A DNA stretch of 64,000 bases. It comes from Streptomyces rapamycinicus NRRL 5491 (GTDB taxonomy: Bacteria > Actinomycetota > Actinomycetes > Streptomycetales > Streptomycetaceae). The notes beneath the pieces were generated by a model. That model had not been told where the DNA came from, ran no database searches, and worked only from the letters and a program-made list of their open reading frames with translations. Below, in pieces: positions 27,367 through 38,500 of the stretch. A program made the translations under genes and the position numbers. Location of the stretch: positions 12,028,001-12,092,000 of the forward strand of contig NZ_CP085193.1 in the NCBI RefSeq assembly GCF_024298965.1. The letters are read 5' to 3'. The stretch's first letter is position 1. Each line of letters begins with the position of its first letter.

Positions 27367-30290
27367 TTGGCTGGGTCCGTCGTGCCTTCCACGGGTGCTC
27401 ACGCGTCGGTGCCGATCGCGATCACAGGTATCGCCTGCCGTCTCCCCGGTGGCCGGAACCCGGAGGAGTTCTGGCGGCTGCTCCGTGCCGGGGACCATGC
27501 GGTCGACGGGACCGCGCATGGGCGCTGGAGCGCCGAAGAGGCCGTCGAATCGGGCGGCTTCCTCTCCGAAGTGGGCCATTTCGACGCCGAGTTCGCCGGA
27601 GTCACCACGGCCGAGGCGGCCGCGATGGATCCACAGCAGCGGCTCGCGCTCGAACTGGCCTGGGAGGCGATGGAGTCCGCACGGTTCGTGGCGGACCCCC
27701 TTCGCGACAGCCGTTCGGGTGTGTACCTGGGGGTGTCGTCCGACGACTGGTCCGCCCTCACCCGTGCCCGCCGCACGGCGGAGGACCGCTACACCCTGAC
27801 GGGCACCCACCGCTCCATGATCGCCAACCGGGTGTCGCACCTGCTGCGGCTGGGCGGCCCGAGCATCACCGTCGACTCGGGGCAGTCCTCCTCCCTCGTG
27901 GCGGTGCACCTGGCCTGTGACAGCATCCGCCGCGGTGAGGTCGACCGCGCCTTCGTGGGCGGGGTCAACCTCAACCTCGCCCCGGCCTCCGCGCGGGCGG
28001 TCGACGCGCTCGGCGTCCTCTCCCCGGACGGCCGCTGCTACACCTTCGACGAACGGGCGAACGGCTATGTGCGCGGCGAGGGCGGCGTCATGATCGTGCT
28101 CAGGCCGCTCGCCGACGCGCTGCTGGACGGGAACCGTGTGCACGGCGTGATCCTCGGCAGCGCCGTCAACAACGACGGGGCCGGTCAGGCGGATCTGACC
28201 ACGCCGGACCGGGCGGTACAGACCGATCTGCTGCGCGCCGCCTACCGGGCCGCGGGCGTCGAACCCGATGCGGTGCAGTACGTCGAGTTGCACGGCACCG
28301 GGACCAGGGCCGGTGACCCGGTCGAGGCGGCCGCGCTGGGAGCGGCGGTCGGCTCCGAACGGCCGGAGGGCACGCCCCTGCGGGTCGGCTCGGTGAAGAC
28401 CAACATCGGCCACCTCGAAGGCGCGGCCGGAATCGCCGGACTGCTCAAGGTGGTACTGGCCCTCACCCACCGCCGGCTGCCCGCGAGCCTGAACTTCGCC
28501 CGGCCCAACCCGGCGATCCCGCTGTCCGAGCTGAACCTGCGGGTGCAGACCGAGACCACCGCGTGGCCGGACCAGGACCGGAGGCTGGTGGCGGGGGTCA
28601 GCTCCTTCGGGATCGGGGGCACCAACTGCCACGTCGTGCTCGCCGAGCCGCCCTCCGCCCAGCCGCCGCCACCCGCTGAATCCCCGGTGGTCACGCCGTG
28701 GGTCCTCTCCGCCCGCAGCCGACAGGCGCTGCGCGGCCAGGCGGAACGCCTCCTCGACCACCTGGACCACCACGATCCGCCGCCCGCCGACGTCGGACAC
28801 TCGCTGGCCACCACGCGCACGTTCCTCGAACACCGCGCCGTGGTCTTCGACCGGGAGGAACTGGCGGCACTCCAGGAGCGGCGGCCGGGCCCGGTGCTCG
28901 GAACGGCGCGGGAACCGGGGCGGACCGTCTTCGTGTTCCCCGGTCAGGGCTCCCAGTGGTCCGGTATGGGACTGGCACTGCTGGAGGAGTCGGCGGTGTT
29001 CGCCGCGCGGATGCGCGAGTGCGCACGGGCGCTGTCCCGGTTCGTCGACTGGGATCTGTTCGACGTCCTGCGCGAACCGATGACCGGTGACGATGTCGTA
29101 CAGCCGGCCACCTTCGCGGTCATGGTGTCGCTGGCCGAACTGTGGCGATCCCACGGGGTGCGGCCGGACGCGGTGATCGGGCATTCGCAGGGCGAGATCG
29201 CCGCCGCTGTCGTCGCCGGGGCACTCAGCCTCGAGGACGCCGCACGTGTCGTCGTGTCGCGCAGCAGGGTTGTCGAGGCGATCAAGGACCGGGGCCGCAT
29301 GGGCCTGGTCGCCCTGCCCGTGGCCGAGGTCGAGCCGTTGCTGCCGCGCGGTGTCACGATCGGTGCGGTCAACGGCCCGCGTTCGGTCGTGGTGTCCGGC
29401 GACACCGAGCCGGTGCGGGAACTTCTGGAGTCCCTGTCGGCCCGGGGGGTGTGGGTGCGCACGGTGCCGATCGAGTACGCCTCGCACTCCCCGCACGTGG
29501 CGGACATCCGGCCGGCACTGCTCGATGAGCTGGCCGCCGTCCGCCCCACCCGCACCGTGGTCCCGATGCTCTCCACCGTCACCGGGGACTGGGCAGACGG
29601 CACCGGACTGGACGCCGCCTACTGGTACCGCAACCTGCGGGAGACCGTGCGGTTCGAAGCCGGTGTGCGCGCGCTGGAAGCCGAGGGCTTCACCGGGTTC
29701 ATCGAGTGCGGCCCGCACCCCGCCCTGGTCATGCCGGTCCAGGAGACCGCCGGGCCCGAGGCCGTCGTCGTGGGTTCGCTGCGCCGTGACGACGGCGGCA
29801 TCGGGCGCTTCCTGCGCTCGGTCGCCGAGGCCCATGTGCGGGGCATGGCGGTGGACTGGCGGCCCGCCTTCCCCGACGGGCGGCCGGTGGACCTGCCCAC
29901 CTACGCGTTCCAGCGCGGCAGATACTGGCTCGGCGAGCCGACTGACGAGCCGACCGACGAGATGCCGACCGACGTGCTGGCTCACGAGTCCGCCGCGGGG
30001 GCACCACGGGCGTCGCGGCAGACCGCGGAGCAGCGACGTGACGCCGCGTTGCACCTGGTGCGCGAGCACGGCGCCGTGCTGCTTGATCGGGACGATCCGC
30101 GGTCGCTGGCCGTGACCGAGACATTCCGTGACCTGGGCTTCGACTCGCTGACCTCCGTCGAACTGCGCAACCGGCTCGTGGCGGCGACCGGCGTACCGCT
30201 CTCCTCCGCCGTGCTGTACGACCATCCGACCCCCGCGGCGCTGGCCGCACACCTTGCCGACCGGCTGGGCGGGGAACGTCCCCGGGCCGC
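27367..30290 (+). other. PKS loading module: KSQ-AT(methylmalonyl)-ACP
   Basis: The ketosynthase-like domain has VDSGQSSSL in place of VDTACSSSL: the active-site Cys is Gln (codon 27883-27885), the KSQ type that decarboxylates the extender to make the starter. The AT (about 28927-29930) has GHSQGE and YASH (29476-29487), both of the methylmalonyl-CoA type. The ACP serine lies in LGFDSL near 30144. Predicted starter: propionyl. Confidence 0.92.
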
Positions 30291-33200
30291 CCGGACGGCG
30301 GTCGCCGCCGTCCCGGCGGCGACGGACGACCCCATCGCCGTCGTCGCCATGAGCTGCCGGCTGCCGGGATCGGTGACCTCGCCGGAGGACCTGTGGGACC
30401 TGGTGGTTCGGGAACGCGACGCCATCAGCGGGTTCCCCGCCGACAGAGGCTGGGAGGTCGCCCCCGGCAGCACCGCCACCCGGCAGGGTGGCTTCATCGA
30501 CGGCATCGACCAGTTCGACGCGGCCTTCTTCGGCATCTCCCCGCGCGAGGCCACCGCGATGGACCCGCAGCAGCGCCTCCTGCTGGAGGGCACCTGGGAG
30601 GCGCTCGAACGGGCCGGAATCGTTCCCGGGAGCCTGCGCGCCACCCGGACCGGAGTGTTCGTCGGCGCGACGGCTCAGGACTACGGGCCGCGCCTGCACG
30701 AAACCGCGCACGGTGCCGAGGGGTTCCTGCTCACCGGCACCAGCCCGAGCGTGCTGTCCGGCCGGGTGGCCTACACACTCGGCCTGCGGGGGCCCGCCGT
30801 CACCGTGGACACCGCGTGCTCGTCCTCGCTGGTGGCCGTGCATCTCGCCGTACGGTCGCTGCAGCAGGGGGAGTGCTCGCTCGCCCTGGCCGGCGGGGTG
30901 GCCGTGATGTCGTCCCCGGGCATGTTCGTGGAGTTCAGCCGCCAGGGCGGACTCTCACCGGACGGGCGCTGCAAGGCGTTCTCCGCCGGGGCCGACGGCA
31001 CCGGCTGGGCCGAAGGGCTTGGTGTGCTCGTGCTGGAGCGCCTGTCCGACGCCCGGCGCAACGGCCATGACGTTCTCGCGCTGATCCGCGGCACCGCCGT
31101 CAACCAGGACGGGGCCTCCAACGGGCTCACGGCACCCAGCGGGCCGGCGCAGGAGGAGGTCATCCGGCAGGCCATGGCCCAGGCCCGGGTGGCGCCGGAC
31201 GATGTCGACGTGGTCGAGGCGCACGGCACGGGCACCGTGCTGGGCGATCCGATCGAGGCACACGCCATTCTCGCCACCTACGGCCAGGACCGGGAACACC
31301 CCCTGCTGCTCGGTTCGCTCAAGTCGAACATCGGCCATACGCAGGCCGCCGCCGGGATCGCCGGGGTCATCAAGATGGTGCAGGCCATGCGGCACGGCAT
31401 CGCGCCGAAGACCCTGCACATCACCGACCCGACCGCGCATGTGGACTGGTCGGCGGGGGCGGTGCGCCCGCTGACCGAGGCCGCGCCGTGGCCGTCGCGC
31501 GGCCGCCCGCGCCGCGCCGCCGTCTCCTCGTTCGGCATCTCAGGGACCAACGCCCACATCGTCGTCGAGGGCGTCCCCGCGCCCGATCCGGACCGGACGC
31601 CCGAGAGCGGCAGCACCATGCCGCTGCTGCTGTCCGGGCACACCGCGCAGGCGGTGGCCGACCAGGCACGGCGACTGGCCGTGGCGCTGGCCGGCGCCGC
31701 CCCCGACGACGTCGCCTTCTCGCTGGCCACCACCCGGCAGCACGAGCAGCACCGCGCGGTCGTCGTCGGCGGGGACCGCGACACGCTCCTCGCGGAGCTG
31801 GGCTCCATCGAGGCCCACGACGTGTGCACGGCCTCGGCCGGTGCGCTCGCCTTCCTCTTCACCGGTCAGGGAAGCCAGCGCGGCCGGATGGCGGCGGAAC
31901 TCCACGCGCGGTACCCGGTGTTCGCCGAGACGTTCGAGCGCGTGTGCGCCGGATTCGACGAGCACCTCGATGCCGGGCTGAAGGCCGTGGTGTTCGACGG
32001 ATCGGATCTGCTCGACCGGACCGATTACACCCAGGCGGCGCTGTTCACGATCGAGGTCTCCCTGTTCCGGCTGGTCGAGAGCTGGGGACTGCGGCCCGAC
32101 TACCTCGTGGGGCACTCCATCGGTGAGCTCGCCGCCGCGCATGTGGCCGGTGTGCTCGGCCTGGCCGACGCCGTGACGCTGGTGGCCGCGCGCGGCAAGC
32201 TGATGCGGGCGCTTCCGGGCGGTGGCTGCATGGCCGCGATCGCGGCGACCGAGCGGGAGGTGCTGGCTCAGCTGCCGGGGGCGGACGGGCACGTGGAGAT
32301 CGCCGCCGTCAACGGGCCACGGGCCGTGGTGATCGCCGGGACGAGCGGGCCGTCACCGGGCAGCTGCGCCACTGGGAGCAGCACGGCCGCCGCACCCGCA
32401 GGCTGCGGGTCGGCCACGCCTTCCACTCCGCGCACATGGAGCCCATGCTCGCCGACTTCCAAGCGGTCGCGGAGCGACTGACCTTCCACGCACCGGCGAT
32501 TCCCATCGTGTCCAACGTGACCGGCCGGGTGGCCGCCGACGGCGAGCTGTGCTCCCCGGAGTACTGGGTGCGGCAGGTGCGCGCGGCCGTGCGGTTCGGC
32601 GACGGTGTGCGGTGGCTGTACGACCACGGCGTCACGGACTTCCTGGAGCTCGGCCCGGATGCCGTGCTGACGGCGCTCGGGCCGGAGTGCGTCGACGGGG
32701 ACGCGCGGTTCGTTCCCGCGCTGCGCCGTGACCGCCCGGAGGCGGCCACGCTCACCGAGGCGGTGTCGAGGCTGTACGCACACGGTGTCGCCCTCGACTG
32801 GGCAGCCGTGTTCGAGGGCACCTCGGCACGGCGCACACAGCTGCCCACCTATCCGTTCCAGCGCAGGCGCTACTGGCTGGACCAGCCTCCCGGCGCCGGT
32901 TCCTCGCCGGGCGCGGTGGGGCTGCGCCCGGCCGGGCATCCCCTGCTCGGCGCACGGATCGCGCAACCCGGCGGCGATGCCGTGGAGTTCACCGGCGTCC
33001 TGTCCACGCACACGCATCCGTGGCTGGCCGACCATGTCGTGGGCGGCACCGTGCTCGTCCCGGCCACCGCCTTCCTCGAAATGGCCGTGCACGCCGGTGG
33101 CGTGACGGACCGTCCCACCGTCGAGGAGCTCCTGATACTTGCGCCACTCGCGCTGCTGCCCCACGAGAGAACCGAACTCCGGGTGGGTGTGCGGGAGAAG

Positions 33201-35538
33201 GACACCGACGGGCGCCGTGCGCTGAGCGTGCACTCCCGGCCGTCGGACGGCGACGCCGAGTGGACACTGCACGCGACCGCCACCCTCGCCCGCGCCGGCC
33301 GCCCCCAGCGGGCCCCCGGCCCCTGGCCGCCGGTGTCCGCCGCCGAGTTGTCCACACGGGACCTCTACCGCGGCCTGGCCCGGTGCGGGCTGGAGTACGG
33401 CCCGCGGTTCCGCCACGTACGCCGTGTCTGGCGCGCAGAGGACGAGGTGATCACCGAGGTCGAACTGGACGTGGACCTCGCGGGGCGGGCCGGCGAGTTC
33501 GCACTGCACCCGGCGCTGCTCGACGCGTGTCTGCACGGTGCCGGTGCGCTCGGCCTCTTCGACGGCGGGAAACTGCCCTTCTCCTGGCAGCGGACGGTCG
33601 TCCACGCCACCGGCGTCGCCGCCGTACGGGTCCACACCAGGCGCACCGGCGAGGACACGGTGGCGCTGAGGATCACCGACACCGCCGGGGGAGCGGTCGC
33701 CGACGTCGAGGCGCTGACCGTCCGCACCGCCGGCCCCGTGGCGCACGGCGATCCGTTCCTGACGGTCGACTGGGCGCCGGTCGCTCCGGCGTCCATGACA
33801 TCCCGCGTCGCCGTACAAGAGGACGGCGACCTCTCCCGGTGCGCGGAGGAGCGTGCTGACCTCGTGGTGGTGCCGGTGCCCCCGGAAGCGGACCCGGTAC
33901 TGCCCGGCGCCGCCCACGCGTCGGCCGCTGGTGTGCTGGAACTGGTGCGCTCGTGGATCACTGACGAGCGGTTCGCCTCGGCCCGGCTGGTGCTGGTGAC
34001 ACGGTCGGCGGTGGCCACCCGGGACGGCGAGGAGGTGCCGGGCCTCGCACAGTCCCCGGTGTGGGGTCTGGTGCGTACCGCGCAGCGTGAGCATCCCGGC
34101 CGGTTCGTCCTGCTCGACCTGGACGCGGACGTCGAAGCGGCGCGGGCCGTCCTGGACGTACTGCCCCGGACGAGCCGCAGTTGGCGGTGCGCGCGGGAAC
34201 ACTCCTCGCCCCTCGGCTGACGCGCGGATCCGGCACCGCCGCATCCCGCGGCTGGAACCCCGACGGCACCGTGCTGATCACCGGCGCGTCCGGAGGGCTC
34301 GGCCGGCTGGTCGCCCGGCGGCTGCTCACCGAGCACGGCATGCGCCATCTGGTGCTGGCCGGCAGGCGCCCGGTGGACCTGGCGGAGTTCGGCCCCGGGG
34401 TCAGCTGGCGGCCCTGCGACGTCACCGACCGGGATGCGGTGGCCGGGCTGCTGGCCTCGATCCCGGCCGAGCGTCCACTCACCGCGGTGGTGCACGCGGC
34501 GGGCGTCCTGGACGACACCGTGATCTCCGGGCTGACCACCGAGCGGCTGTCATCGGTACTGCGTCCGAAGGTGGACGGGGCCTGGCACCTCCACGAGTTG
34601 ACCCGGCATCTGGCCCTCGACGGGTTCGTGCTGTTCTCCTCGGCGTCCGGCGTCCTCGGCGCCGCCGGACAGGCGAACTACGCCGCCGGCAATACCTTCC
34701 TGGACGCCCTGGCCCAGCACCGCGCGGCCCACGGGCTGCCCGCCACCTCGCTCGCATGGGCCCCGTGGGAGGACACGGGCATGGCCGCCGAGCTGTCCCG
34801 TGCCGACCTGGACCGGCTGGCGGACATCGGCATGCCCACCCTGTCCGCCGAGGACGGCCTGGCGCTGTTCGACACCGCGCTGCGGCGGGACACCCCGCTG
34901 CTGGTGGCGGTCGGCCGGAAGGCCGGACAGCCGCGGCCCGTGTCCGGTGACCCGGGGCCACTGGCGGGCGGCCCGGTTCCGGTGGCGCCGGGGACACGGC
35001 CCGGGCGGGACGCCTCACCGCTCGACCTGGTACGGCGGGAACTGGCCGGCTGCCTCGGTCAGGACCCCGACGAGGCGATCGACCTCGACCGCGGCTTCCG
35101 GGAACTGGGTGTGGACTCACTGATCGCGGTCGACCTGCGCAACCGGCTCAACCGGGTCACCGGGCTCACCCTGACCCCCACGGTCGTCTTCGACCACCCA
35201 CTCCGCACCGGCTGGCCGCCCTGATCGCCCAGAAGTTGGCGCCCGCCGCACCGCGGCCGGTGGACGAAGTGGCGTTGCGCAGGGCCCTGGCCACGCTGCC
35301 GGTGGCACGTCTGCGCACCGCGGGACTGCTGGACCCCCTGCTCACGCTGGTGGCCGAGTCCTCCGCCCAGGCCGCGCCCCCGAACGGCCTCGGCGAACCG
35401 GGCGGTCCCGGCGAACCGGACGGTCCCGACGGGCCGGACGCCACCGGCGAGCCGGACGGCCTCGACGAACTGGACGGCCTCGACGAGCTGGACGCGGACG
35501 ACCTGGTCAGGCTCGCCCGTCGCAGCCTGGAATCCTGA
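27367..35538 (+). CDS. Type I polyketide synthase 1: loading module + module 1 (3 frameshifts)
   Basis: First PKS gene, about 2,725 codons: KSQ-AT-ACP then KS-AT-DH-KR-ACP. Start chosen at TTG 27367, five bases after GGAGG, giving [24 protein letters not shown] 27382 is an alternative and the open frame from 27184 is unlikely. Protein homology runs on through three one-base losses near 32338 (AT1, G run), 34168 (before KR1, G run) and 35197 (ACP1, C run). The C-terminal tail after the ACP is a low-complexity acidic Gly-Pro-Asp linker (35390-35510) ending [12 protein letters not shown], expected to dock with PKS 2, whose gene starts 21 bp later. See the module entries for domains. It starts the assembly line from a decarboxylated methylmalonyl unit. 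Confidence 0.93.
30325..35250 (+). other. PKS module 1: KS-AT(malonyl)-DH-KR-ACP
   Basis: KS Cys in VDTACSSSL (30817-30819). AT has GHSIGE and HAFH (32415-32426), malonyl type. DH has [16 protein letters not shown] (Hx3Gx4P intact) and DACLH. KR has the TGASGGLG cofactor motif, VLDD (B-type) and the Ser/Tyr/Asn triad (FSSASG, NYAAGN). ACP has VDSL. Predicted result: an alpha,beta-double bond (C12=C13). Confidence 0.88.
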
Positions 35539-35559
35539 GCGAGCCGGGAGACGACACCG

Positions 35560-38500
35560 ATGAGCGAATCATCCGCTGCCGCGGTCACCGACGCGTTGCG
35601 CGACAGCCTCCGCGAGGTCCAGCGGTTGCGCAGGAAGAACCACGACCTCACCGCCGCCGCGAGCGAGCCCCTGGCGATCGTGGGAATGAGCTGCCGCTAC
35701 CCCGGTGGCGTCCGCTCGCCCGAGGACCTGTGGGATCTGGTCGCGCGGGGAGGCGACGCCGTCACCGAGTTCCCGGTCGACCGGGGCTGGCGGCTGACCG
35801 AGCTCTTCGACCCGGACCCGTCACACCCGGGCACGTCCTACTGCGACCGGGGCGGATTCCTGCACGACGCGGCCGGGTTCGACGCCGGCTTCTTCGGCAT
35901 CGGCCCGCGTGAGGCGCTGGCCATGGATCCGCAGCAGCGGCTGCTGCTGGAGGCGTCCTGGGAGGCGCTGGAACGCGCCGGACTCGTCCCGGGCACCCTG
36001 CGCGGCAGCCGTACCGGAGTCTTCGCCGGAGTGATGTACCACGACTACGGACCGCCGCTGGAACACACCGCGGGCGCGGTCGACGGGCACCGGCTGACCG
36101 GCACCACCGCCAGCGTGCTCTCCGGCCGCGTCGCCTACACCCTCGGTCTCGAGGGGCCGGCGGTCACCGTGGACACGGCGTGCTCCTCGTCGATGGTGGC
36201 GATGCACCTGGCCGCGCAGTCACTACGCGGCGGTGAGAGTTCGCTGGCGCTGGCCGCCGGTGTCACCGTCATGGCCACGCCCGGCACCTTCGTGGAGTTC
36301 TCCCGGCAGCGGGCGCTGTCCCCGGACGGCCGGTGCAAGTCCTTCGCCGAGGCGGCGGACGGCACGGGCTGGTCCGAGGGTGTCGGGGTGCTGGTGCTCG
36401 AGCGGCTGTCGGACGCGCGTCGCCACGGCCACCGGGTACTGGCCCTGCTCCGGTCGACGGCGGTCAACCAGGACGGCGCGAGCAGCGGGCTCACCGCCCC
36501 CAACGGCCCGTCGCAGGAGCGGGTGATCCGCGCCGCGCTGGCGAGCGCCGGCCTGTCCCCGGCCGATGTGCACGCGCTCGAGGCACACGGCACCGGCACC
36601 AGGCTGGGCGACCCCATCGAGGCCCAGGCCGTGCTGGCCACCTACGGACAGAACCGTGAGCACCCCCTGCTGCTGGGCTCGTTGAAGTCGAACATCGGCC
36701 ACTCCCAGGCCGCGGCCGGGGTCGGCGGCGTCATCAAGATGGTGATGGCCCTCCAGCACGACCAGCTGCCGAGGACGCTGCACGTCGACCGGCCCACACC
36801 GCTGGTGGACTGGGACAGCGGCGCGGTCCGGCTGCTCACCGAGCCCGCGCCCTGGCCGGACACCCGGGGCCCGCGCCGCGCCGCGGTGTCCTCGTTCGGC
36901 ATCAGCGGCACCAACGCCCACGCCATCATCGAACAGGCACCCCCCGCCGAACGCGCGGGGCCCGCGCCGGCCACGGCACCGCTGACCCTGACCAGCGTGC
37001 CGCTGGTGGTGTCCGGACGCACCCCCGAGGCGCTGAGGGCGCAGTCCGGCCGACTGTCGACGGCGTTGACCGACGACGCGGACCTCACCGCGTTCGGCGC
37101 CTCGCTCGCCCTCGCCAGGACCGCGTTCGAACACCGCGCCGTGCTGCTCGGCCGGTCGGCGCGGGAACTCCGCGCGGGGCTGACCGCACTGGCCCGCGAC
37201 GAGCCCGACTCCACCGCCACGCGCGCCACGGCGGGCCCACGCAAGGTCGTGTTCGTCTTCCCGGGGCAGGGCCCGCAGTGGCGGGGATGGCGGTGGACCT
37301 GCTGAGCACCTCGCCGGTCTTCGCGCAGGCGATGGCCGACTGCGAGCGCGCGCTGGCCCCCCATGTGGACTTCGCGCTCATCGATGTGGTGCGTTCCGGG
37401 AGTTCGACCGGACCGAGGTCCTGCAGCCGGTCCTGTTCGCGGTGATGGTCTCGCTGGCGGCGCTGTGGAAGTCCGTCGGGGTGGTGCCGGACGCGGTGAT
37501 CGGCCACTCGCAGGGCGAGATGGCGGCCGCGGTCGTCGCGGGCGCGCTGTCCCTGGAGGACGCCGCCCGCGCGGTGGCGCTGCGCAGCAAGGCCATCGCC
37601 GAGGGCCTGTCCGGCCGTGGCGGCATGCTCTCGGTCAACCTGCCGCTGGACGAGGTCCGGTCCCGGCTGGAGGGCTGGGAGCGGGTGAGCGTGGCCGCGC
37701 TCAACGGCCCCACGTCCACCGTGGTCGCGGGCGACCTCCCCGCGCTCGCCCGGCTGGAGTCCGCCCTGTCGGAGGAGGGTGTCTGGTCGCGGCGGGTGCC
37801 CATCGACTACCCGTCCCACTCCGCCCACGTCGAGACGATCCGAGAGCGTGTGGCGGAGCTGCTCGCCCCGGTCCGGCCGACCGCCACGGCCACGGCGTTC
37901 ATGTCCACCGTGACCGGGGACTGGATCGACCCGGCCGAGTTGACCGGGGAGTACTGGTACCGCAACCTTCGCACCCCCATCCAGTTCGAACCGGCGACCC
38001 GGGCGCTGCTGGCCGCCGGCTTCGACACCTTCGTGGAGTGCAGCCCGCACCCGGTGCTGCTGGTCGGCATCCAGGAGACCGTCGACAACGCGGGCGCCGG
38101 GGCGGCGGTCCAGGGCACCCTCCGGCGTGAGCGGAACGAGTCCGACTCCTTCCTCGGCTCGCTGTCCGCCCTGCACGCGCACGGTGTCGCGGTCGACTGG
38201 GCCACGGTGTTCGCCGGGGCCGGACACGGGCCCGTCGACCTGCCGACGTACGCCTTCCAGCACCGTCCCTACTGGCTGCCGAGCGGTGGCGCGGCGGATG
38301 TGCGGACCGCGGGCATGACGGCCGTGGACCACCCGCTGCTGGGGGCCGCGGTGCGGTTGGCGGACCAGGGCGACACCGTGTTCACCGGTGTGCTGTCCGC
38401 AGGTGCGCATCCGTGGCTGGCCGAGCCCGCCGGTGTGGAGGCCGCACTGCTGGAACTGGTGGTGCACACCGCGGCCGAGGCCGGATTCGGCCGGGTCGAC

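Noticed and set aside
26593..30843. A 1416-codon open frame on the minus strand across the LysR end and PKS 1
   Set aside because: Antisense shadow of high-GC coding DNA; low-complexity G/R/H-rich translation with no domain.
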